Assembly: GCF_000307225.1 (NCBI RefSeq) | Contig: NZ_HE978616.1 | Coordinates: 785,848 to 828,540 of the forward strand | DNA length: 42,693 bases | From: Anaerococcus vaginalis | GTDB taxonomy: Bacteria; Bacillota; Clostridia; Tissierellales; Peptoniphilaceae | Reading direction: 5' to 3' | The notes under the pieces: model-generated | Seen by the model: only the letters and a program-made list of their open reading frames with translations | Told to the model about the DNA's origin: nothing | Databases searched by the model: none | Made by a program: the position numbers and the translations under genes | Part shown: piece by piece, positions 20,101 through 28,822 of the stretch | Layout: each line of letters begins with the position of its first letter | How positions within the stretch are numbered: position 1 is the stretch's first letter

Positions 20101-20650
20101 TTTGAATTTCATGACTTGTTCTAAATCCATCAAAGAAATTTACAAATGGAATTCTACTTTTTATTGCTGCAAGGTGAGCTACTGGTGAAAGATCCATTAT
20201 TTCTTGAACAGATCCTGATGCAAGCATAGCAAATCCTGTTGCCCTTGCTGCCATAACGTCTTGGTGATCGCCATACATATTAATTGCTGATGTTGACAAA
20301 GAACGAGCTGCCACATGGAAAACTGCTGGAAGTCTTTCTCCTGCAATTTTGTACATATCAGGAATCATAAGTAAGAGTCCTTGGCTGGCTGTATATGTAG
20401 ATGTCAATGCTCCAGCTGCAAGGGATCCGTGGACTGCTCCTGCTGCTCCTGCTTCATGTTGCATTTCTGTAACTGATACAGGATTTCCAAAAAGATTTAA
20501 CCTTTCATTTGCCGCCCATTTATCAATAAATTCTGGCATTGGTGAAGATGGAGTTATAGGATAAATAGCTGAAACTTCACTAAAGGCATAAGAAACATGA
20601 GCTGCTGCTGTGTTACCATCCATGGTAACTTTTCTTCTTTTTATTGTCAT
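17117..20650 (-). CDS. nifJ: Pyruvate:ferredoxin (flavodoxin) oxidoreductase
   Basis: This 1177-residue single-chain enzyme splits pyruvate with CoA to acetyl-CoA, CO2 and reduced ferredoxin, the main pyruvate-oxidising step of strict anaerobes. The N-terminal domain carries YPITPSSPMPEFIDKWAA. Two [4Fe-4S] motifs occur near residues 690 and 750 (CIQCNQCSYICPH; CMGCGNCVDVCPAP). The thiamine-diphosphate domain has CAGCGETPYAKL, GDGWAYDIGFSGVDHVL and SNTGGQSSKATP. Full length for the family. The ATG at 20650 follows AAGGGAG. A palindrome shared with the neighbouring symporter overlaps its promoter region at 20682-20696, suggesting joint regulation. Confidence 0.97.
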   Translation of the reverse strand: MTIKRRKVTMDGNTAAAHVSYAFSEVSAIYPITPSSPMPEFIDKWAANERLNLFGNPVSVTEMQHEAGAAGAVHGSLAAGALTSTYTASQGLLLMIPDMYKIAGERLPAVFHVAARSLSTSAINMYGDHQDVMAARATGFAMLASGSVQEIMDLSPVAHLAAIKSRIPFVNFFDGFRTSHEIQKIDVWDYDQFEDMVDWKAIDDFKNDSLNPHRPTMRGVFEKSGYFQRAEAQNIAYDKVPEIVISYMDKINEKLGTNYSLFNYVGADDATDIIVAMGSGTDTIQQTVEELNKEGRKVGLVKVHLYRPFSTKHLLEVIPKTVERIAVLDRTKEKGSAGEPLYLDILEAFSDSERNPKIIAGRYGLGQKDTRPAHFKSVFDNLAKDKPKNHFTVGINDDVTHTSLEVDESFVISDGKTTRCIFWGNGGDGTVGANKSAIKIIGDNTDMFAQGYFDYDAKKSNGLTMSHLRFSPNPIHAAYFIDEADFVSCSPQAYVRQYDLVKNLKEGGIFLLNTIWSEDELEEHIPNYLLKEIADKNIKFYTVNASKIAQEVGLGHRTNMVIQTAFFILSEVLPIEDAIKYLKGSIEKSYGMKGQDIVDMNNKAVDRASEELQKINVKEEWKNLKDDREGENENEPDFIKNMVRPIINLKEDDLPVSTYLPYDDGQYMAGTSRYEKRGIALFVPEWDIDNCIQCNQCSYICPHATIRPFLVNEEQKAKAPEGFETKKAIGKGLEGYEFRIQVSPYDCMGCGNCVDVCPAPKKALAMKPIDEQIEKQADNWEFAHSEVGYRGDEIAPTNVKNSQFSQPLLEFSGACAGCGETPYAKLITQLYGDHQIISNATGCSSIWGSSVPSMPYCTNKNGEGPAWASSLFEDAAEYGYGMLLATKSNKFLLETLMKKFLELKISTPLNDAFNEWLENNNDFEESKKAAIKIESLIANKTGNEEADKIIERIKNLKDYLVKKSVWIYGGDGWAYDIGFSGVDHVLASGDDINIIVFDTEVYSNTGGQSSKATPLAAVAKFAASGKKVRKKDLGLMMTTYGYVYVAQVAMGANQAQTLKAIKEAESYHGPSLIIAYAPCINHGLKAGMGKTQRREKEAVASGYWHLWRFNPLLKEEGKNPFVLDSKDPTESFQEFLQGEVRYASLKKAFPEDADRLYAEAEEAAKERLESYKKMENK

Positions 20651-20681
20651 AAATTTACTCCCTTTTATTAAATTTTAAATA

Positions 20682-20696
20682 ATATCTTAAGATCAT
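20682..20696 (-). promoter_or_regulatory. Palindromic operator candidate upstream of nifJ
   Basis: ATATCTTAAGATCAT shares the core ATCTTAAGATCAT with the perfect palindrome ahead of the symporter gene. It lies about 32 bases before the nifJ ATG, abutting a TATTAT -10 candidate on the minus strand. A common repressor is inferred; I do not recognise the family. Confidence 0.45.
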
Positions 20697-20702
20697 AAGC
20701 TC

Positions 20703-20732
20703 AAAAATAGAACTCAAATGAGTTCTATTTTT
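20703..20732 (-). terminator. Terminator between the symporter gene and nifJ
   Basis: A 13-14-base perfect stem (AAAAATAGAACTCA / TGAGTTCTATTTTT) begins right at the symporter stop and ends in T on both strands. Confidence 0.85.
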
Positions 20733-21956
20733 TTATTGCTTAACTAATTCATCAATGTATTCTGCATTTGCATCTGGATCTAGTTTAAATCCTGAGATTT
20801 TGTTTACGATACAAGCTATTGCAGCATCTCCTGTAATGTTACAAGCTGTACCGAATGAATCTTGAGCAACATATAATGCTATGATTAATGCTGTCATAGG
20901 TTCTGTAAATCCAAGCATAGATTGAAGAATACCTAATGCTGCCATTACTGCTCCTCCTGGAACTCCTGGTGCTGCTACCATTGTAACACCAAGCATGAGG
21001 ATGAATGGGAACATATGTTGGAATCCTACATCTGATCCATTAAGCATAAGAATTGATAATGAACATGATGTAAGAGTTATTGTTGAACCTGATAAGTGTA
21101 TTGTAGCACAAAGTGGAATTACAAAGTCTGCTATACCTTTGTTTACACCTAATTTATAAGTTTGGTTAAGTGTAACTGGGATTGTCGCTGCAGATGATTG
21201 TGTTCCTATAGCTGTCATATATGCTGGAATCATTGTCTTAATTTTTGAGAATGGGCTTCCACCAGTAAATGAACTTGCTAATGTAAATTGTGCAGTAATT
21301 GTTAGGTAATGAAGTATCAATACCATTATAAATACTTTTGCAAATACTGATAATACTACTGCTACAGTTCCTTCATAAGCCATATTTGCAAAAATACCAC
21401 AAATGTGGAATGGCAATAATGGAATTACAATATTTGAAATTAATTTTGTAATTATATCAGAAAATTCGTGAACTGATTTTTTTAGTACCTCAGCTTTTGC
21501 TGCTGCTATACCAACACCTAGTATAAATGAAATAATAAGTGCTGTTGTTACAGAAAATACTGGATCCATTGGTGATTCGAATATTTTTTCTAAAGAATGG
21601 CCTGCATTTTTCTCTGGATCGAATGATATTGCTCCTTTTTTAATAAAGTTAGGAAGAACAACACTACCTACAAAATATGTAATAGTTCCAAAGATAATTG
21701 TTGACAAATATGCAATACCTGCTGTTATTGCTAATGTCTTTCCTGCTGAATCTCCTAAGTCTGCTATACCAGGAATAACAAATCCCATAATTATTAGTGG
21801 AATAACAAAACCTAAGAAGTTACCAAATAGACCATTAAAAGTAATTAATATTCTAACTAAGATTTTTAAAACATCAACCTTTTGACCAGCAAGTCCAATT
21901 AGAATACCTAGAATGATTGCAATAATAAGTCTTGGCAATAAACCTAGTTTTTTCAT
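20733..21956 (-). CDS. Dicarboxylate/amino acid:cation symporter (DAACS family)
   Basis: This 407-residue membrane protein belongs to the Na+/H+-coupled glutamate/aspartate/serine/dicarboxylate symporters. Family marks are AIGTQSSAATIPVTLNQTYK (the serine-rich re-entrant loop HP1), IADFVIPLCATIHLSGSTI (TM7 region), PGVPGGAVMAALGIL (HP2) and DSFGTACNITGDAA (TM8, substrate-contacting Asp and Asn). About eight membrane segments are expected. AAGGAGGAAATTG lies at the start. Glutamate/aspartate, serine/threonine or dicarboxylates are possible substrates; the sequence does not settle this by eye. It has its own strong promoter and a palindromic operator shared with nifJ. Confidence 0.92.
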   Translation of the reverse strand: MKKLGLLPRLIIAIILGILIGLAGQKVDVLKILVRILITFNGLFGNFLGFVIPLIIMGFVIPGIADLGDSAGKTLAITAGIAYLSTIIFGTITYFVGSVVLPNFIKKGAISFDPEKNAGHSLEKIFESPMDPVFSVTTALIISFILGVGIAAAKAEVLKKSVHEFSDIITKLISNIVIPLLPFHICGIFANMAYEGTVAVVLSVFAKVFIMVLILHYLTITAQFTLASSFTGGSPFSKIKTMIPAYMTAIGTQSSAATIPVTLNQTYKLGVNKGIADFVIPLCATIHLSGSTITLTSCSLSILMLNGSDVGFQHMFPFILMLGVTMVAAPGVPGGAVMAALGILQSMLGFTEPMTALIIALYVAQDSFGTACNITGDAAIACIVNKISGFKLDPDANAEYIDELVKQ

Positions 21957-21984
21957 TTCAATTTCCTCCTTGAATGAATTATTT

Positions 21985-21998
21985 TGATCTTAAGATCA
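21985..21998 (-). promoter_or_regulatory. Perfect 14-base palindrome, operator candidate for the symporter gene
   Basis: TGATCTTAAGATCA is a perfect palindrome positioned from about the transcription start of the symporter promoter, a classic repressor position. A near-copy precedes nifJ. Confidence 0.6.
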
Positions 21999-22003
21999 TC
22001 TAA

Positions 22004-22032
22004 ATAATATCAGTTTTACGTTTTCATGTCAA
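22004..22032 (-). promoter_or_regulatory. Promoter of the symporter gene
   Basis: On the minus strand TTGACA, a 17-base spacer and TATTAT form a near-consensus promoter about 48 bases before the ATG. Confidence 0.85.
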
Positions 22033-22536
22033 CACTTTCATATTTTTCAGAAATATTCTTTTCAAATCATTTGAATAATGTTATTTTTTATTTATTTCCT
22101 TTTTTTAAAGATTTTTTAGATTAAGATATTAGGCTTTTGTTTTATATTTTAAAAATTAAATGTCAAATTATTTTTTTGATATTGTTTTCCTGATAAAAAA
22201 AGACTTACAAAAGTGTATTGTAAATCCTTAATTTTAATTTTTTTATCTAAATATCTATAAATTCACCAAATTAATTTAATATTTCTTTGTGAATTTCCTG
22301 AGAAATCATAATAACAATTTCATATAATATTAAAGAAGCTTTTATAAAAATTCTTTTATTTTTTCATAAGCTATATTTTAATCTAATTGTGAAATTTAAC
22401 TGCTTTTATTTTTTTAATTCTTCTTTATCGTCTTATTATTATTTTTTAATTTTAGTAATTTTTCTTTACCTTTTTGCTTAATTTTTATTTTAATTAAACT
22501 TTTAAATTTAAAATTTGAATTTTGGCAAATAAAAAA
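22033..22536. other. A/T-rich intergenic stretch with an orphan terminator-like hairpin
   Basis: No convincing gene is seen in about 500 bases. On the minus strand GATTTACAA and TTGTAAGTC (22226-22202) form a stem followed by seven T, although groEL already has its own terminator near 22540. An inverted pair AAATTCAC/GTGAATTT lies at 22259-22296. A small minus-strand RNA ending at the hairpin is possible; no clear promoter for it was found. Confidence 0.35.
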
Positions 22537-22581
22537 GGGATATTGCAAAACTATGAATAATCATAGTTTTGCAATATTCCC
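22537..22581 (-). terminator. Terminator after groEL (TTGCAAAA-type hairpin)
   Basis: A 20-base stem with one bulge (GGGATATTGCAAAACTATGA with its complement) and a four-base loop is followed by T6 on the minus strand, 15 bases after the groEL stop. Confidence 0.9.
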
Positions 22582-22595
22582 TTATCTTTTATTTT

Positions 22596-24221
<1,626 letters not shown>

Positions 24222-24503
24222 CTATTCTACTACTGCTAATACGTCTTTGTATGCTAATACTACGTAATTTTCACCATCAATTTTTACATCTGTTCCTGCA
24301 TATTGGGAATAAATAACCTTGTCTCCCTCTTTCAAGGAATTTTTTTTGTCTTGGTCATTTAAAATATCATTGCTTATCGCAACAACTTCTGCATATTGTG
24401 GTTTTTCTTGAGCAGATTCTGGTAAAACTATGCCAGATTGAGTTTTCTTTTCTGCTTCTAATTTTTTTATAACTACTCTTTCACCTATTGGTTTTAAGTT
24501 CAT
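24222..24503 (-). CDS. groES: Co-chaperonin GroES (10 kDa)
   Basis: This 93-residue lid protein caps GroEL. MNLKPIGERVVIKK starts the OB-like fold, KTQSGIVLPESAQEKPQ is the mobile loop that contacts GroEL, and GDKVIYSQYAGTDVKIDGE is typical of the family. The ATG at 24503 has AAGGAGG seven bases upstream; a longer frame runs into that ribosome site. A CIRCE operator lies 15 bases upstream of the start codon. Confidence 0.97.
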   Translation of the reverse strand: MNLKPIGERVVIKKLEAEKKTQSGIVLPESAQEKPQYAEVVAISNDILNDQDKKNSLKEGDKVIYSQYAGTDVKIDGENYVVLAYKDVLAVVE

Positions 24504-24517
24504 TTTATTTCCTCCTT

Positions 24518-24544
24518 TTAGCACTCTTTACATTTGACCGCTAA
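24518..24544 (-). promoter_or_regulatory. CIRCE operator (HrcA-binding site), one arm degenerate
   Basis: On the minus strand TTAGCGGTC, nine bases, then GAGTGCTAA. The right arm is the exact CIRCE consensus; the left differs from TTAGCACTC at three bases. Promoter-like TTGCAT and TATATT lie just upstream. HrcA repression of groESL is established for this element; hrcA is not in the window. Confidence 0.85.
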
Positions 24545-24586
24545 TATCTAATATAAATATACAAGTATTTTAAAATAATGCAAGTT

Positions 24587-25490
24587 TTATTTACCAATGG
24601 CATTTTCTCTTCCATAGTAGAACAAATATTGTTGAACATAGCCCGCATTTTCTCCAAAATATTTATCGGCGTAGGCTGCAATTTGTTTTTTTGGAACTTC
24701 TTCTTTTATAAATAAAAATTCCATAACCCTTTTTATCCAAACGTCTACTGGAAAAGTTTCTCTTTTGTGAAAGGCAAAAAGCAAAATACAATCGGCAACT
24801 TTTGGTCCAACTCCTGGAAGCTCTTGGAGTTTTTTTCTCAAATCTTCTGTCGGCATTTTTATATCTTCTTCAAAATCAAAAAATCCATCATTAATTAATT
24901 TTGAAGTTTCAACTATTCTTTTATCACGAAAACCAACTCTTGCCTTCTCCCTTAAATCTTCTGGTCTAGCCTTAGATAATTTTTCTGGACTTGGGAAAGA
25001 ATAATATTTTCTTCCCCTATATTCTCCAAGATAATCCCCATACATTTCAGAAATTATTCTCACAGCTTTTTTAATTCTTGGGATTTGGTTGTTGGCTGAA
25101 ATTATAAAAGAAATTAGGGTTTCAAAAAATTCTTGATTTAAAATCCTAATTCCTGCCCCATATTCAGTTGCCTCTTTTAAAGTTTCATCTAGTGCAATTT
25201 TTTCTTTTATTTTTCATAATTTACTCCAAGGTCAAAATAATCATAAAAAATATCATAAAATTCCTCTTCACTTATATTGTCTATAATTACCTTGTCCCCT
25301 TCTTTTTTGAGATTTATAATTTTCCCCAAAAAAACTGCAGTAAATGATCCATCTTCTTCTTCAAAAAAATTAAAACATTGACCGCAGGTAAAAATATCTT
25401 TTGGGTCAAAAGATTCATGATAAAAAATCAATTGACCCTTTTCATTTTTTAAATTTAATTTATTTTTCTTTTTTCCTTATACCTATTCAT
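24587..25490 (-). pseudogene. 8-oxoguanine DNA glycosylase/AP lyase (OGG-type), interrupted by frameshifts
   Basis: The helix-hairpin-helix and catalytic motifs are clear in the second frame (to 24587): LQELPGVGPKVADCILLFAF, with the catalytic lysine in GPKVAD and aspartate in FPVDVWIKRVM. The N-terminal domain is in another frame ending at 25207 (DPKDIFTCGQCFNFFEEEDG). At 25212-25216 one extra A turns GAA AAA TAA into GAA AAA ATA AAA GAA, joining both parts. Upstream, the only ATG with a ribosome site (25490) also needs one A near 25462 to reach this frame. Both repairs give 301 residues, normal for OGG enzymes that excise 8-oxoguanine. It follows sortase B by seven bases. Confidence 0.82.
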
Positions 25491-25497
25491 TTTTATC

Positions 25498-26262
25498 CTA
25501 TCTAACTCTTATAGCATGAACTGCAAGTCTTTCATCCTCATAATCATATTGGCAAGTTGATAATGTTATAATTGTGTCATCTTCCTTAAATTCGCGATTT
25601 TCAAAACTTATATCACTCTTATCCCTAAGCTTTTCAAAATACATAAGTTTTTGACCAACATCTTGAAAAGACATAGTTCTATAATCATAGTCTGCTGGAG
25701 TTGTATAAACTGAGAAAATTTCATATTCCCTAAGCCCCTCATTTGTTGTTATATATATTTTCCTATTTTTTTGAGCAAAATCTTGTTTTCTAAATTTTTC
25801 AAGAGCCGTAAACATTGTCTCCATTCCTTGAACATAATGACCATATATTACAGAATTTGCATCATTAAATTTGCTATCATTCATATAATCCATAAAAATT
25901 GAGCCTGCTATATCATACTTCAAATCCAAAGATTGCCTCAAATAATAATTATTATCCTTAGCTTGTAAAATAGGATAAGCGATGTTTGTTCCTGGAATTT
26001 CAATAAAGCCAATTACATCCTGATTTTCATTTTGAAATTTCTTCAAAATTTTCATAAATCTATTTTCTTTTTCCTCAAAAGTTTCAGGCTTTTTCTCATC
26101 AGTATTTTTTTCTTTGCCAACTTCTTTAACAATAGAGTTTATATGTTGATTGTTTTTATAATTTTTATAAAAATCATATCCCCTCCTGCCAAGAATAGCC
26201 AAACATACCAAAATAATTATAACAAGAATAAATCTTATTAACTTTAAAATTTTATCTTTCAT
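25498..26262 (-). CDS. srtB: Class B sortase
   Basis: This 254-residue transpeptidase has an N-terminal membrane anchor (about residues 7-24), a charged linker and the sortase barrel. Catalytic residues are the His in NSVIYGHYV, the Cys in ITLSTCQYDYEDERLAVHAI and the Arg in the same motif. SIFMDYMND and the long helix before TLSTC are typical of class B. Class B sortases attach NPxTN-like proteins, often haem-uptake or pilus proteins, to peptidoglycan, but no substrate gene is visible here. AAAGGTG precedes the ATG at 26262. It diverges from the glutaredoxin gene. Confidence 0.92.
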   Translation of the reverse strand: MKDKILKLIRFILVIIILVCLAILGRRGYDFYKNYKNNQHINSIVKEVGKEKNTDEKKPETFEEKENRFMKILKKFQNENQDVIGFIEIPGTNIAYPILQAKDNNYYLRQSLDLKYDIAGSIFMDYMNDSKFNDANSVIYGHYVQGMETMFTALEKFRKQDFAQKNRKIYITTNEGLREYEIFSVYTTPADYDYRTMSFQDVGQKLMYFEKLRDKSDISFENREFKEDDTIITLSTCQYDYEDERLAVHAIRVR

Positions 26263-26342
26263 TTTACACCTTTAAATCTTCCTTTCTATTAGTATAATAA
26301 TATAAAATGGCAAATTTATGAAATTTATTTTAAGGAGAATGT

Positions 26343-26573
26343 ATGTCAGATTATAAATTATTTGTAGGAACAGCTTGTCCTCACTGCAAAAAAGTAGAAA
26401 ATTTCATGGAAGAAAATAATATTAAAATAGAAATAGTAAATATAAACGAAGATAGAGAAGCTATGAAAGAATTAATCCAAAACGGTGGCAAAAGACAAGT
26501 ACCATGCCTCTTCCACGATGAAAAATATTTGTACGAATCAAATGATATAATAGAATTTTTAAAAAATAAATAA
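26343..26573 (+). CDS. Glutaredoxin-like thiol-disulphide protein
   Basis: This 76-residue protein has a thioredoxin fold with the active-site motif CPHC at residues 12-15, the cis-proline region RQVPCLF, and the C-terminal ESNDIIEFLKNK helix seen in glutaredoxins. The CPHC pair resembles NrdH/Grx-type small redox proteins. AAGGAG precedes the ATG. It stands alone on the plus strand, followed by a terminator. Its electron donor and target are not evident. Confidence 0.88.
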   Translation: MSDYKLFVGTACPHCKKVENFMEENNIKIEIVNINEDREAMKELIQNGGKRQVPCLFHDEKYLYESNDIIEFLKNK

Positions 26574-26581
26574 AATTTTTT

Positions 26582-26611
26582 GAGCGTGTGTTTTTAATGC
26601 ACGTTTTTTTA
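26582..26611 (+). terminator. Probable terminator after the glutaredoxin gene
   Basis: A small hairpin (GCGTG... GCACG region) is followed by seven T just after the stop codon. Confidence 0.55.
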
Positions 26612-26658
26612 TATATAGGAAAATAAAAAAATACTCACACAATAAGAAAGGAGAATTA

Positions 26659-27477
26659 ATGATAAAATTAATAGCAACAGATTGCGATGAAACCCTATTA
26701 TCAACAGACAAAACCATTCACCCAAGAAATTTAGAAGCCATAAAAAAAGCTCAAGAAATGGGAATAATAATTGCCATAGCAACAGGACGCGGACCCTATC
26801 AACTTTTTGACATATTAGAACAAATAGACAATTTAAAAGAAAATAGATTTTCAATACTCTGTAACGGCGGAATAATAATAGACAATCTTACAAAAAAAGT
26901 TGTAGAAGCATCACCAATAGACTATAGAAAAGCAGTAGAAATTTCAGATTATTGCAATGAAAAAAAAGTACATTTTGAAATATATACAGACAAACATTGC
27001 TATGTATTTGCAAACGGAAACGAAGTAAATGGCTCACTAGATAAGAATATATATAAATTCGTAAAAAAAGCAAAAGATATAAAAAATCTTGATAAAGAAA
27101 TAATAGTAAAAGTAATAATAAAAAATTCCGACCTAAACTACCTAATGAGCCTTGAAGAAGACGTAGCAAGAATTTGCAATTGGGACGTTTCAATATCCTA
27201 TTCATCAGATACCTTTATGGAAATAAATAGAAAAAATGTAAACAAGGCAAAAGCCTTAGAAAAATTGTGCAAGCACTATGGCTTTGGATTGGAAAACGTC
27301 CTAACAATAGGCGATAATTATAACGATAAAGAAATGCTAGAAGAAGCAGCCTATTCAGCAGCTGTCCAAAACGCCCACCTTTTGCTAAAAGACGTAGCAA
27401 AATACACAACAAAAACCACAAACGACCAAGGCGCAGTAGGAGAGGCAATCGAAAAGTTTGTTTTTAATGAAAGTTAA
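26659..27477 (+). CDS. Cof-type HAD-superfamily phosphatase
   Basis: This 272-residue protein is a type IIB HAD hydrolase. Motif I is TDCDETLL (nucleophile Asp at about residue 8), motif II is IAIATGRG, a lysine of motif III lies in NVNKAKALEKL, and motif IV is TIGDNYNDKEML. The cap domain lies between about residues 85 and 190. Relatives dephosphorylate sugar phosphates or cofactors such as pyridoxal phosphate or FMN; the substrate here is unknown. AAGGAG precedes the ATG. A strong terminator follows. Confidence 0.92.
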   Translation: MIKLIATDCDETLLSTDKTIHPRNLEAIKKAQEMGIIIAIATGRGPYQLFDILEQIDNLKENRFSILCNGGIIIDNLTKKVVEASPIDYRKAVEISDYCNEKKVHFEIYTDKHCYVFANGNEVNGSLDKNIYKFVKKAKDIKNLDKEIIVKVIIKNSDLNYLMSLEEDVARICNWDVSISYSSDTFMEINRKNVNKAKALEKLCKHYGFGLENVLTIGDNYNDKEMLEEAAYSAAVQNAHLLLKDVAKYTTKTTNDQGAVGEAIEKFVFNES

Positions 27478-27759
27478 AATAAAAATCCTAGACCAATTCA
27501 TATTTTGAATTAATCTAGGATTTTTTTTACCATACTGACTCTTTTTTATAAAAAATTTGTAAATAAAATATCCGATTGTTGCCAATATTCCTATTAGGAT
27601 TAGTAGGCTTAGGATTGGGATTAGTATTAGGCCTCCTCCTATTAATAGTGGTAGAAATATGGCAAATATTATTGATAGGGTTATTTTTAAAATTTTTAGT
27701 CCTATTATTATGCCAAGGATGGCTAGGATTATTTTTATTATTTTGTTTTTATTTTCCAT
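27385..27759 (-). CDS. Small hydrophobic membrane protein, C-terminus probably frameshifted
   Basis: As read, this is 124 residues: two or three hydrophobic segments in the first 70 (IIKIILAILGIIIGLKIL, IIFAIFLPLLIGGGLILI, LLILIGILATIGYFIYKF), then a non-family-like tail that runs through the terminator and antisense to the HAD gene. One extra A in the run at about 27541-27546 would change the end to FFIKKESVW and a stop at 27527, exactly before the terminator, giving 77 residues. That is the more likely product. GGGTG precedes the ATG. It pairs with a 57-residue membrane protein just upstream. Function unknown. Confidence 0.6.
   Translation of the reverse strand: MENKNKIIKIILAILGIIIGLKILKITLSIIFAIFLPLLIGGGLILIPILSLLILIGILATIGYFIYKFFIKKSQYGKKNPRLIQNMNWSRIFILTFIKNKLFDCLSYCALVVCGFCCVFCYVF
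27481..27528. terminator. Bidirectional terminator between the HAD gene and the opposing membrane-protein gene
   Basis: AAAATCCTAGA and TCTAGGATTTTTTTT arms with an inner AATTCA/TTGAATT stem. It ends in T on the plus strand and in T5 on the minus strand, serving both convergent genes. Confidence 0.88.
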
Positions 27760-27769
27760 TTTTTCACCC

Positions 27770-27943
27770 TTATCTAAATATTTCTTCTTTTTTTATTAAA
27801 ACTTTATATAGAAAATATATTACAAGTAAAGGTATTACTAGGGATACAATTATTTTTATTGCTACTCCCAAAAGTTTTAATGCAATTGTTGCTATTATTG
27901 CTATTATGAAAACTTTTAGAACTTCTTGTGTTTGTTCTTTCAT
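27770..27943 (-). CDS. Very small membrane protein (57 residues)
   Basis: The frame reads MKEQTQEVLKVF, then two hydrophobic stretches (IIAIIATIALKLLGVAIKI; IVSLVIPLLVIYFLYKVLI), and ends KKEEIFR. AGGAGG lies five bases before the ATG at 27943. The pattern of a hydrophobic hairpin ending in lysines resembles the neighbouring small membrane protein, which starts ten bases after this stop. The two form a mini-operon of unknown role. Confidence 0.7.
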   Translation of the reverse strand: MKEQTQEVLKVFIIAIIATIALKLLGVAIKIIVSLVIPLLVIYFLYKVLIKKEEIFR

Positions 27944-28052
27944 AATTTCCTCCTATCTTAATTTTATTATACCTTGTTTTTATATTTTTCAAGTTTTAAT
28001 TTCATATATTTAATATTTTAGTCTATTTTTATTGATTTTGTTATTTTTATTT

Positions 28053-28748
28053 TTAACTTATTGATATTTTGATTTTTTCTTTGAATTTTTGATTTTTTTT
28101 CAAAATATAGGGATTGTTTATTTTTTTTGTAAAACTTGGACCGTTATAGGATGGTTCTATACATAGGTATTCTCCATTGTAATCTGTCCAGATTGCAAAT
28201 TCTTTGAAATTTTCATTTTCTATAGAAATATCATAGTATTTGCTTTTTAGGTAGGCTTTTTTTTCTTCTAGAAAATATGTATCTTCTAAATTGATTTTTT
28301 CTAAATCTAGGTTTTTTATTTTAAATTTTTTGTCTACATAAAAATATGGATGGAAGGCTGGTGCTATCGGCACATCTTTGTTTGATTTGTTTTCTATTTT
28401 TAAATCTATTAGAAGGGATGAATTTTTTATTTGATATTTTATATGATAAATTGTATTTTCATATTCTCCTTTTCCTTCTAATTTTAATTTTATGGTATTT
28501 TCGTTTTTTTCTTCTATATCCCAAAATGAAATTCTCCCAAATCCGTGTTGGACTAAATCTTTTATTTCGCTTTTTCCAAAATTTGGAATACATGGGTGCA
28601 TACCTCCTCTTGTTTTTAGCTCATCTTTTATTTTTATGAGAAGTTTTGGGAAAAATATTGGTTTTTTGTCTTTGGTGAATTTTTCTATATATGCCCCGTA
28701 GGTGTTTACTGTTATTTCTAAATCTTTTTCTTTTAATTTTATTTTCAT
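28053..28748 (-). CDS. Aldose 1-epimerase / galactose mutarotase-like protein
   Basis: This 231-residue protein fits the galactose-mutarotase-like fold. Candidate catalytic residues are the first His in GGMHPCIPNFG, the second in APAFHPYFYV and the Glu in YLCIEPSYNGP near the end. The length is below the usual 280-300 residues, and it lacks some N-terminal strands. Members interconvert anomers of sugars or sugar phosphates. The ribosome site is weak (GAAAAG close to the ATG). It stands alone between the small membrane proteins and ferritin. Confidence 0.8.
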   Translation of the reverse strand: MKIKLKEKDLEITVNTYGAYIEKFTKDKKPIFFPKLLIKIKDELKTRGGMHPCIPNFGKSEIKDLVQHGFGRISFWDIEEKNENTIKLKLEGKGEYENTIYHIKYQIKNSSLLIDLKIENKSNKDVPIAPAFHPYFYVDKKFKIKNLDLEKINLEDTYFLEEKKAYLKSKYYDISIENENFKEFAIWTDYNGEYLCIEPSYNGPSFTKKINNPYILKKNQKFKEKIKISIS

Positions 28749-28771
28749 ATCTTTTCTGTAATAAAAAAAGA

Positions 28772-28809
28772 GTGTTGCAAAACGAATAAATCATTCATAT
28801 TTTGCAACA
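28772..28809 (-). terminator. Terminator after the ferritin gene (TTGCAAAA-type hairpin)
   Basis: TGTTGCAAAA and TTTTGCAACA arms enclose GAATAAATCATTC; the minus strand continues with T7. It lies 13 bases after the ferritin stop. Confidence 0.85.
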
Positions 28810-28822
28810 GCCCCTTTGATTT

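Noticed and set aside
26609-27448. Minus-strand frames opposite the HAD gene
   Set aside because: They lack start context, are antisense to a well-conserved enzyme, and consist mainly of Leu-rich shadow sequence.
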